Shown: positions 1-9,067 of the stretch, one piece after another
How positions within the stretch are numbered: position 1 is the stretch's first letter
Layout of the letters: each line of letters opens with the position of its first letter
Origin: Fagopyrum homotropicum
Taxonomy: Eukaryota > Streptophyta > Magnoliopsida > Caryophyllales > Polygonaceae
Direction of reading: 5' to 3'
DNA length: 64,000 bases
Assembly: GCA_033239125.1 (NCBI GenBank)
Contig: BSWB01000008.1
Location: 8,462,001 to 8,526,000 of the forward strand
The notes under the pieces: generated by a model
Seen by the model: the letters and a program-made list of their open reading frames with translations, nothing else
Database searches by the model: none
Told to the model about the DNA's origin: nothing
Translations under genes and position numbers: made by a program

Positions 1-95
1 TTGGCCATCTTCGCCTCTCTTAAGCGTCGTTTATATGTCTTTTCTGGTTCGGGATCGTAAGGAACGATTTCCTTCCCAGCGCGGGTTCTTCGCAT
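1..95 (-). pseudogene. 5' end of Athila-like Ty3 gag, cut by window edge
   Basis: Reading on the minus strand from the ATG at 95-93, the frame encodes MRRTRAGKEIVPYDPE and then a basic stretch, and runs off the window. The same start occurs in the second copy at 18007. The ATG lies downstream of a primer binding site and an LTR, as expected for gag. The family is inferred from the tRNA-Asp-type primer site and the 1.7-kb LTR. Only about 31 codons are visible, so nothing can be said about whether the element is intact. Confidence 0.6.
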
Positions 96-199
96 AAACC
101 TAAGAAAAGAACCTGCGAAAGTCACTCAAGTAGAGTGGTTAGTAGACACGGGGGCAAGTGCCCCAAAAGCAAACTGCAACCGGCTCGGTCTAGACCAAG

Positions 200-217
200 T
201 CTCCGGCAACGGCGCCA
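200..217 (-). other. Primer binding site, tRNA-Asp type
   Basis: The plus strand reads TCTCCGGCAACGGCGCCA, which resembles a plant tRNA-Asp 3' end with CCA. The minus strand is therefore a PBS six bases downstream of the LTR end. One base differs from the copy at 18112-18129. Confidence 0.75.
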
Positions 218-223
218 AAAACT

Positions 224-1966
224 TGTTCGCTCCAAACGGTGTGTGCAAGCTTTAAATTTATAACCCTAGATGTAAGCTTAAAACAAGGATGCGAACCCGC
301 AGTGTACGGGTCAATCGTAGTAAAATAGCAAGGAATTTCAGGGTTCGATCACAGGGACTTAGTGAAACAAAGTCAGAATAGGTAAGCTTTGTAAATACTA
401 ACCACAAAAGCGATTAAAACAATCAAGGATGATAAAGAGTCAAATAAGGAGTTATGCAATTCTAGGGATTAAAGCATCTAGTTGTGGTTCTAACTCAAGA
501 TCTAAAGATAAGCGGACAAAGCTGAGGTTTTGCAAAGGGAAGGTGTTACTAAAGTGGAATAGATCACCGGGTAAGTCTCACTACTCACTAATCCCAAACC
601 AAAGAACCTATTACCGGGTAAGTCTCAAGGTACTAAGGAAAGGAACTATAATCTCAAACCAACAAACAAACTAAGGAAATAGAATCAACCTTTACCGGAT
701 AAGTCTCAGGCTAACTCACAAAGATAGAATGGAAGCACACTCAAACCCCAATAAAGGATAAACCTTTATTACCTACTCTTATGATCATAGATAAACAAAC
801 AAAGGAATTACCGGGTAAGTCTTATCCTAGGCTTGCATTGAACCAGGAAAGGTGTAATAAGAATATGATTTGGCAAACTCTAACACTTAACTCTCAGTTT
901 CGGATAAGATAAGTCACCTCCGTCAGAAGAATTCCACCCCGGCCGAGATGTTCATCGACTGAGCGAGATGTTCTAGGGTTAAGGATAAAGACTCGAACTT
1001 TCAGGGTCCTACTTTGATTAAGATTTTTCTATCATTGTTTTTCCCACAACCTTCAGCCAATCACCTTAGAATCACACAAGGAAATTATCCACTCATCATC
1101 ATGAAAGTATAAATCAAATATATGGGAAGAAAAAGAACAATTAAACAAGAAAACCTTAAAAGAAAGGCTTCAATAACTGAATCAATAATCAAACAACAAG
1201 CGTTCCTTGGATTAAAATCCAACAAGACAAACGACAACGAAGGGAATCTAAGAGAATCTTACAAAACCCTTCACAAAAGCTATAAAAGCTCTAAACTTTC
1301 TCCTTCAACCTTCAAAAAGGTTCTTCAAATCTCTCAACTGGAGTATGGCTGTAGCGGTGTATTCGGATGTATGCAGGATGTCGGATTTGTGGGAAATCCG
1401 ACCCTTTTTATAGGAAAATTACTCTCCAAAGATAAGATATCTTAGAAAGATCTCTTCCCATAAAAATAGGTAAAATATATGGGCTAAATTATCATCTTCC
1501 TTCCAGGAACCCAGCCCAAAAATATAAGATCCTCTTTCCAAAGATAAAAGATCTCAGCCAAAAATAAAATATCCTTGCCGCGTCCAAGGTGTTCGCCTCG
1601 GTCGAGTCGACTCCTCTGGATCACCTCGGTCGAGGTGACTTTGTAGTCAACCGAGGTGAATCACAACTGAATGTGAAATCTCTCAAATCTGGTCCAAAGT
1701 GAATCTTTAATCCAATTCCATGATTCCTAGATTATTCCTTAAGCTCCTGAATGTAGCTCCAATGACTCCTTAGCTCCTTTTGCTCCATTTTAGTCCAAAA
1801 TGTGCCATTTTACCTATGATTACAACAAAACTAGGTGTAGACCTCGATTCCCGCAAAGGTAGATAAAACGACAATATAATCACATAATATACATCCAAAC
1901 ATGCAGATTATTGAAGATAAAATGTCTAAACAGGTCCCAAAATATAGACAATAATTCATGCTATCA
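224..1966 (-). mobile_element. 5' LTR of Athila-like Ty3 retrotransposon, copy 1
   Basis: This 1743-bp LTR has TG/CA ends (plus strand TGTTCGCTCC to ATGCTATCA). It aligns along its whole length with 18136-19878, and similarity stops at the same base on the right. PBS and gag lie to the left, so the element points to the minus strand and this is its 5' LTR. The 3' part lies outside the window. The base pairs after the LTR are GTCCA, but the matching target duplication cannot be seen. The short reading frames inside it are not taken as genes. Confidence 0.85.
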
Positions 1967-3670
1967 GTCCACGCCATACTTTTTGTTATATCATGTCATA
2001 AACAATTTGTGACATATAACAACATCACAATACCATACCAGATCTATGCTATTTCGAACTTGACATGTTGATATCAATAGCATGCATATATCTCTAACTT
2101 CGTACTTTTCTATATAAACAACATAATTTAAAATGTCATTATGTATTACAACATAATGCAACCATATGTAGTACTAGATTATGATCTCTCAGTAACGAGT
2201 AATCAACAAAACAAAGTTAAGTAAGTCATATGATTTACTTCGAATATTAAGAAACTTCTAATAAGCTTTAACTACTTTATCTAGATTGAACGAGATGAAA
2301 TTCATGTAGCATAGTGGTAGGAATTAATAAATATGTTACTTTGACTCCAAAGGTCATACAAACAATGGCACAATATCAGACATCAATATGACGTTCCAAT
2401 GGTTAATATTAACTAGATATTCATACTAATGTTGGAACAACCTTGAGGCAGAAACTCAAATCGAAAAACTCATATATAAAAAAAAAACTCATAATGTACT
2501 AGTTTTAAGTCTGGTCGACGATCGATACAAAAGAATTTACAAGTTCACAATGAGACGGAATGCTCATTTACCTTCAAAATCCAACTCCAGAGACTTTTTC
2601 TAGCGGCTTCACCAAAAACTTTGACCAAGGTAAAGGTTCTCCCTATGAAAAGATCTCGTGGAAAATAAAGTGTGTATGATGTAAAGAACGAGACGAGAAA
2701 TCCGATGATGAAAATAGATTTGAAATCGGGTTAGAAATGGATAAATTTGAGTTTGAAGTTTGAGATAAATTAGAACTTTTTGGCTAGAAAACATAAAATG
2801 AAACAAAGTTATGATGAATTTCTTTATTTATAGTGAAGTCAATAGCCATCCATTTACGTATCCAAAATGACGGTTTCAGGACGTATCTCAAAATGAACGA
2901 AACCGAAAGGGTTAGTATGATAATAACTATATAATTACATCGGTGAAATAATGTCTTTAAGCAGCTTTATTTACCACTAAGTAAATGTAGACATGAGTAC
3001 CTTTTGGTATATTTTATTGATATATCTTATCAAATATGATAAACATGAAACTCTATCGTGAATATATTTATCGGAGTCTCTAATTGTTCTAAATAATATC
3101 AAAGGGTGAAAATAACTTCCACGTAAAGGAACAAAACAAAAAAGTTTACGACACAATGACGTAGGTAAAAGTTGTAGATTACCCACCATTTGAAATCACG
3201 GCCCATAACCCGATTCAAGGCTAAAACAATCTTACGACAAACTAATAATGACTAAGTCTAGTCAACCATGATTAACCAAAAATCTTTACTTTTACGGTTG
3301 AAAAGATGTTTTCAAGGCTTGTAAATTATTAATTAAGGGTGTGTTCGGCTTGTATTATTACGTAGCTTTTTGAGGAGATTTTTCATATTTTGAAAGTTTG
3401 TGTGTTAGACATGTAGATATTATGTATGAGATTAGATTGTTGTAGAGCTTCTTGTGTAGATTATTTGTCATTTTTTGAAACCTTTGAATGATAGCTTTTG
3501 AGGGTTTTTTTTTAAAAGTAGATTACCAAGTTTATTTACAGTATTGCCCCAAAACATGTTTAATTATTTGTACATGATTTCTCCTTTTTATTTTTGGTAA
3601 AATCACCCTAAAAATTTATCCGAAAATCTACTTTGATCAAACCCTAATTAGTTTTTTTGGTAAAATCACC
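1967..3670. other. AT-rich intergenic stretch, no gene recognised
   Basis: No frame here resembles a known protein. The notable structure is a short hairpin at about 1983-2022, where a TTGTTATAT arm pairs with ATATAACAA across an AT loop. The 20-bp string TTTTTGGTAAAATCACCCTA occurs twice, near 3592 and 3654, just before the LINE copy. It may be a local duplication. Confidence 0.4.
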
Positions 3671-4000
3671 CTAGTGCTGAGATCTACCGGACGTATTAGG
3701 GTAATACCGAGCCTTCAGTAATCGAGCAAGTAAGCTTGTCGGTTCAGTAGCTAGACGCCACCCTTGCTTGGCAAGAATAGCAACATTAAAATCCTCAAGA
3801 CACCTGAAACCCATACCACCCCTATCCTTCGGTTCACACAATCGAGCCCAACTCAACCAGTGAACCTTCCGTGATTGCACATCACCCCACCAGAACCGGC
3901 ACATCAGCTGCTCAATCTCCCTACAAATCCCCAACGGTAGCGCAAAGCACGACATGGTATACACCGGAATAGCTTGCACTACGGAATAACTTTCGATCAT
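3671..4000 (-). pseudogene. LINE ORF2 fragment, post-RT region
   Basis: The 109-residue frame contains VVQAIPVYTMSCFALP, then CRFWWG, then KVHWLSWARLCEPKDRGGMGFR and LAKQGWRL. These are hallmarks of plant L1-type ORF2 just downstream of the reverse-transcriptase palm. Similarity ends near residue 100 (RYYPNTS), after which the frame is unrelated. It is the inverted half of the LINE copy. Confidence 0.8.
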
Positions 4001-4018
4001 CAGTATAGGCGTATAATG

Positions 4019-4285
4019 GTTGAGTCGGACTATTTGGTTCTGATCTAGGCGTTGAAGAAGAGGACTACTGCTGGGGTGCTTACTTCTTTGTTGGAGCAGA
4101 TCTATCGCCTAGCTAGTGCATTCAATATGTGTTGTTGGATCTTTGCTCCAAGATATTGTAACAGAGTTGCTCATCTTCTAGCTACTGTCCATCCTCTACA
4201 AGTGTTGTGTGGCTCTTCTATTTCTATTTACCATAGTGGGTTGTCCGTTGTACCGTTGAATGACTTATTATTATTAAGTTAATAT
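4019..4285 (+). pseudogene. LINE ORF2 C-terminal RNase H fragment
   Basis: The frame starts VESDYLVLI, then has a TAG where a Q codon is usual, then continues ALKKRTTAGVLTSLLEQI. It ends with a CNRVAHLLA motif typical of the RNase H domain at the end of plant LINE ORF2. It is followed by about 20 bp and an A-rich tail. The in-frame stop shows the copy is dead. Confidence 0.7.
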
Positions 4286-4310
4286 ATTTTACTGGTTTCC
4301 CATAAAAAAA

Positions 4311-4818
4311 AACTACACAAAAAGTTTTAACTATTAAAAAAAACTTGTTTTACCGCGGTATAACCTCTAAGCCTATTGATACATCTAACTGCTAACATCC
4401 ATATTACCACTTTGTTTTCCTCTCAATCAAATGAAGAAATGTAGAAAGCCCCGAGTCCTTTATTCCAACGAATAGGGAGTTTGATATATAATATAGTCTA
4501 CGCAAAACCATATTTGACCCATGTTAGTGTTGTAAGTATAAGTAACAAGTAAAACTTATTTACTAAAAATGGAAATTGTTTGTTCTAGAAGTTCACAAGC
4601 AGGACGGTCTTGACCGCAATTTTTTGAAATTTTTTATAAATTTTTTTTCAAAGACCAAACGATTAAAAAATGAAAAAAAAAATCTTAATTAAATTGCGAA
4701 AAAATCAAAAGAAGATAAAATATTGTAGTTAAAACTGGAAAAAAAAAAAACAAATTGATCACTATAATTTGCATTCCATTTCTTAAATGATAAATAAAAA
4801 AAGTTATATATCAAAATT
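4311..4818. other. AT-rich spacer, nothing recognised
   Basis: Poly-A and poly-T rich sequence lies between the LINE tail and the MULE at 4819. No coding or repeat family is identified. Its last nine bases (4810-4818) are the left target-site copy of the MULE. Confidence 0.4.
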
Positions 4819-6459
4819 GGGAGAATTTGACATACTAGGCCTTTTTGAGAATATGATTTAGTAAATATACCCCATAATTTTTTACCACTTTCATTTAATG
4901 GTAGGTAAAAATAATTAACCCCTTTATTTAAAAGAAAGATGTTTGTTATTTGTAATGTAAGTGAATGTTTTAATTTTTATTTCTGAATTTGTTTTTTTAT
5001 TTTCTTTTTTTTTTGTCTTTTTTATTTTTTTATTTTTTATTTTTCTGGATGAATTTCACGTACCAGAATTTTTATTATACCAAAATTTCACATACCAGAA
5101 ACTTAACATACCAGAAACTTAACAAACCAGAAACTTTACATACCAGAACCTTTACATACCAAAAATTTTACATATCAGAAAATTCTGGTATGAGTTTTCT
5201 GGTACGAATTTCAAACCAGAATTTTCTGATATGAATTTCATACCATAAAACTCATTCCAGAATTTTCTGGTATAAAAATTCTTACCAGAAAACTCATACC
5301 AAAATTTTCTGGTACAAATTTTCATACCAGAATTTATCAAGAAAATTTATCAAGAAAATTTATCAAGAAAATAAATGAGGTATTATAAGAAGATACAATT
5401 TAAAATCAAACAAAAATGGGCATTAAAGATAGTTACCATCATAGCTTTTACAGATTATGTTTATGACTTCCTGCTGTTATAACACAATCATCTTCATCAC
5501 ATTAGAAACCACAAGCATCAACAATTTATCATCTTACCTGATCTTGACTTATTTCATACACACTAACAGTTGAGTACTATAACTTCTCTTACTGCAATAG
5601 TTTATTTAGACTTTTGCTCCATAATTCTTATCACTACATAAATTAGGAGTCAAATTGAAAATTATCAAGAAAAGACTACGTATTGAAGCTGAAATGCTAT
5701 AAAATTTACATGGCTTCAAAGTTCAAATTAGTAAAGGAATTCACAAGTATTAGTAATTCAACTCAAAACACATTAAACTAGAGTCAAATTGAAATTTATA
5801 AGGAAAAGACTACGTATTGAAGCTGGAATGCTATAAAATTCACATGACTTTAAATTAGTAAATAAATTTACAAGTATCAGTAATTCAACAAAAACACATT
5901 CGATATAGAATGACAAGTCGCTTACATGTTTTTAAATAAACAAGTTTCTTAAATTTAGAACTTACCTTCAACTTAAGCTGCCAATTGAACTTAGCATACC
6001 TTCACCGAACGAGTGGTCCGGCTCTCGTGTCAATGAAGGGATTGAGGCTGGCCAAACAAATGTTGGTTTCTCATGGGGAACGAAGGGGGGGAGTGCCTCG
6101 CCTATCAAAACTTGCAAAAAAACTTCATATTGAAGCTGGTTTCAAGATCTAGATCTGAATGAAGAACTTTCAAAATCGCAGGGCGAGATTGATGAAGAAT
6201 GGCAGAGAAAGTTTCGTGGAGCTGCAAGGGTTTGTGAACAAGAAGCTTGAAGATGAAGAACGACAAGGAAAGATAACCCTCCTTTAGATTTACAGTGGTG
6301 AGGCATGAGTGAAGAGAAGAGAGAATGGGCTTTTAGGATTTATGAACGGTAAAAAAAAAAAATCGGGGTACACTTACTAAACCAAATTACGTAAAGGCTT
6401 ACTTAGTAAAATGAAAACTGAAAAAAACTGAAAAAAAAACCTAGTTACCAAATTAACCC
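4819..6459. mobile_element. Non-autonomous MULE (element A), 1641 bp
   Basis: The element is flanked by an exact 9-bp duplication ATCAAAATT at 4810-4818 and 6460-6468, the length made by Mutator-type transposases. Its ends are imperfect inverted repeats: GGGAGAATTTGACATACTAGG on the left and, reverse complemented, GGGTTAATTTGGTAACTAGG on the right. A second inverted block (TTTAGTAAATATACCCC against TTTAGTAAGTGTACCCC) lies further in. No transposase is present. Positions 6000-6350 hold a less AT-rich patch that could be a captured gene 5' region. The right end lies 82 bp before the PPR start codon. Confidence 0.8.
5050..5390. repeat. Degenerate CATACCAGAA repeats in both orientations
   Basis: Inside MULE A, units of about 16 bp built on CATACCAGAAACTT repeat several times. 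They are then met by inverted units reading TTTCTGGTATGAA, so the stretch can fold into several alternative hairpins. It ends with three copies of an ATTTATCAAGAAA unit. The short reading frames here come from the repeats and are not proteins. Confidence 0.7.
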
Positions 6460-6541
6460 ATCAAAATTTAGTGTAGTGTCTTGACGGCATGTTTTCGGTA
6501 AAATTCATCCAGTTGCCAACTTTTTTCATTTCGTCTTCCAG

Positions 6542-8911
6542 ATGATCCGCACAACCTTGGCGGCGCCTGCTACGCACAACAGAAGTTCTCTCCTCGACCT
6601 CATCTCCAGATCAACGTCTTTCTCTCACCTTCGCCACGGCTTTGCCCAGATTATAGTCGGTGGTCTACTCTCCGACCTCATAATTGTCACCAAGCTCGCC
6701 CAGAAGCTCTGTGACTTCGGAGCAGTTCAGCAAGCTGCCCTTCTCGTCTTCTCCTCCGCCCCGAAACCCGATCGTTTCCTACACAATGTTCTTATCAAAG
6801 GTTATGCTAACAGCAACCGACCTTCCTCAGCTGCCTCTGTCTTCGCCCAGTTGCGAAGAAGTGCCCATCTTCGGCCTGATAATTTCACTTACGCGTTTGC
6901 GATATCGGCTTCTGGGTCAGCTGAATGTGAGAGTATCGGTATGATGCTTCATTCGCAGGCGATTGTTGATGGGTTTGGAGCCGATATATTTGTCGGCTCC
7001 GCGGCTATTGACATGTATTTGAATTTCTCGAGAGTTGGGTTAGCCCACAAGGTGTTCGATAATATGTCCCTAAGGGATACGGTTTTGTGGAACACGATGA
7101 TATCGGGGCTGGTGAGGAATTGCTGTTACTTTGATTCAATCCGGCTGTTTCGGGATATGTTTGCCGCCGGATGCCTGTTTGATTCTACAACCTTGGCCGT
7201 GGTACTTCCTGCGGCTGCAGAGTTGCAGGAATTGAACCTTGGAATGGGGATTCAGTGTTTGGGTATGAAGTTGGGGTTTAATACTCATGTTCATGTTCTT
7301 ACTGGATTGGTCTCTTTACATTCTAAATGCGGGGATTTAGTAGCTGCGAGGTTATTGTTTGATCAGATTAAGATACCAGATTTGATATGCTATAATGCAA
7401 TGATTTCTGGGTATACTTGCAATAATCAAACTGAGTCTTCGCTGATGCTCTTCAATAAACTGCTTTATGCGGGAGAGAAGGTTAACTCAAGCACAATAGT
7501 AGGATTGATTCCAGGTGGATCTCCCTTCGGACATCTGAATCTTGTTTGCTCCATCCACGGCTTTTGTGTAAGAAAAGGGATGATGGAAAATTCTAACATT
7601 TCAACAGCCTTGACTACTGGTTATTCTAGACTTAATGAGATTGAGCTGGCCAGGCAACTCTTTGATGTATCACCACAGAAAAGCTTAGCGTCTTGGAATG
7701 CCATGATATCAGGATACACCCAAAATGGGTTAACTGAAAAGGCTATTTCCCTTTTTCAGGAAATGCAGATGTGCAATGTGTATCCAAATCCTGTAACAGT
7801 CACCAGTATCCTATCAGCATGTGCCCAACTTGGAGCTCTAAGTTTAGGGAAATGGGTCCATGGATTGATAAACAAGGAGAAGTTTGATGCCAATATTCAT
7901 GTCATGACTGCTCTAGTTGACATGTATGCCAAGTGCGGAAGCATCTCCATTGCTCGAAAACTGTTTGACAGCATGTCAGAAAGAAATGTCGTTTCTTGGA
8001 ATGCCATAATATCTGGTTATGGTCTTCATGGTCATGGACATGAATCCTTGAGGCTTTTTCATGAGATGATGCGTTTGGGTGTTGCTCCAACGAGGGTGAC
8101 TTTTCTTTGCATATTGTATGCTTGTAGTCACTCTGGTTTGGTTGCTGAAGGAAGTGAAATATTCAATTCCATGGTTCACGAAACTGGCTTGGAGCCCTTA
8201 CCGGAGCACTATGCCTGCATGGTTGACCTATTTGGCAGAGCAGGGAAGTTAGACAAGGCTTTGAACTTTATTGAAAATATGCCTGTTGAACCCGGTCCTG
8301 TCGTGTGGGGTGCATTGCTTGGTTCGTGTATGATTCATAAGAATACAAACATGGCACATGTTGCTTCTGCTCGGTTGCTTGAGCTGGACCCTGAAAATGT
8401 GGGATACTATGTTTTAATGTCAAACATATATTCTTCTGATCGTAACTACAGACAAGCTGCATTAGTAAGACAGGTGGCTAAGAAGAAGAGGTTGACAAAG
8501 GCCCCAGGATGCACTTTGATAGAGATTGGTGAAAGACCTTATATTTTCAAATCTGGTGATCAGTCACACCCACATTCAGCGTCTATATACTCAATGTTGG
8601 AGAAACTGATGGGCAAGATGAAGGAAGCTGGATATCAGACGGAAACCATACCAGCTCTGCATGATGTTGAGGATGAGGAGAAGGAGCTCATGGTAAATGT
8701 TCACAGTGAGAAGTTAGCTATTGCTTTTGGGCTTATTTCTACAGAGCCTGGAACTGAAATCAGGATCATAAAGAATCTTAGAGTTTGTATAGATTGTCAT
8801 AATGCCACTAAATTCATCTCAAAGATCACGCAGAGAGTTATTGTTGTTAGAGATGCTAACAGATTCCATCATGTCAAGGATGGGATCTGCTCGTGTGGAG
8901 ACTATTGGTGA
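6542..8911 (+). CDS. DYW-class pentatricopeptide repeat protein (At4g30700-like)
   Basis: An intronless 789-residue protein. The N-terminus is rich in R, S and T with few acidic residues, as expected for import into an organelle. PPR repeats of the P, L and S types fill roughly residues 70-610 (repeated W-N-x-M-I-S-G-Y and ALVDMYAKCG motifs). The E/E+ region follows, with KAPGCTLIEIG, and a complete DYW domain ends in CSCGDYW. The deaminase ligands are present: H721 and E723 in HSEKLAIAFG, C749 and C752 in CIDCH. Such proteins bind organelle transcripts and carry out C-to-U editing. Length and sequence fit Arabidopsis At4g30700 (792 residues, as I remember it), which I believe has been linked to mitochondrial editing. 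The site edited here is unknown. The start chosen is the first ATG, after a MULE. Confidence 0.93.
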   Translation: MIRTTLAAPATHNRSSLLDLISRSTSFSHLRHGFAQIIVGGLLSDLIIVTKLAQKLCDFGAVQQAALLVFSSAPKPDRFLHNVLIKGYANSNRPSSAASVFAQLRRSAHLRPDNFTYAFAISASGSAECESIGMMLHSQAIVDGFGADIFVGSAAIDMYLNFSRVGLAHKVFDNMSLRDTVLWNTMISGLVRNCCYFDSIRLFRDMFAAGCLFDSTTLAVVLPAAAELQELNLGMGIQCLGMKLGFNTHVHVLTGLVSLHSKCGDLVAARLLFDQIKIPDLICYNAMISGYTCNNQTESSLMLFNKLLYAGEKVNSSTIVGLIPGGSPFGHLNLVCSIHGFCVRKGMMENSNISTALTTGYSRLNEIELARQLFDVSPQKSLASWNAMISGYTQNGLTEKAISLFQEMQMCNVYPNPVTVTSILSACAQLGALSLGKWVHGLINKEKFDANIHVMTALVDMYAKCGSISIARKLFDSMSERNVVSWNAIISGYGLHGHGHESLRLFHEMMRLGVAPTRVTFLCILYACSHSGLVAEGSEIFNSMVHETGLEPLPEHYACMVDLFGRAGKLDKALNFIENMPVEPGPVVWGALLGSCMIHKNTNMAHVASARLLELDPENVGYYVLMSNIYSSDRNYRQAALVRQVAKKKRLTKAPGCTLIEIGERPYIFKSGDQSHPHSASIYSMLEKLMGKMKEAGYQTETIPALHDVEDEEKELMVNVHSEKLAIAFGLISTEPGTEIRIIKNLRVCIDCHNATKFISKITQRVIVVRDANRFHHVKDGICSCGDYW

Positions 8912-9067
8912 TTATTTTTGTTGCATAGCCATTCGGTCGGTACCACAGAAAAGTTTCTGGTCATTCTTCTTATTAATTAATTCAAAACTTGATTACATGA
9001 AACAAAGATTCACTTTACTACTCTAATGCAACTTGGGTTTGCAAACAGCAGAAGCTTACATTCTTCT
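8912..9067. other. 156-bp gap between convergent stop codons
   Basis: The PPR gene (+) and CESA7 (-) end here, tail to tail. With ordinary plant 3' UTR lengths, the two transcripts must overlap on opposite strands or run into each other's coding ends. No clear shared poly-A signal could be assigned. Confidence 0.85.

Larger units (their letters stand above)
3671..4310. mobile_element. Truncated L1-type LINE copy with inverted 5' part
   Basis: Two pieces of one LINE ORF2 lie head to head. On the minus strand, 4000-3671 encodes the region after the reverse transcriptase. On the plus strand, 4019-4285 encodes the C-terminal RNase H region, followed by a short 3' end and an A-run at about 4303-4311. 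A 3' part in sense orientation with a tail, plus an inverted upstream part, is the known product of twin priming. The stretch that normally lies between the two pieces is missing. I could not find a convincing target-site duplication. Confidence 0.7.

Noticed and set aside
1983..2022. Short perfect-looking hairpin
   Set aside because: A 15-bp stem in AT-rich DNA without target duplication or second copy is not enough to call a MITE or a terminator.
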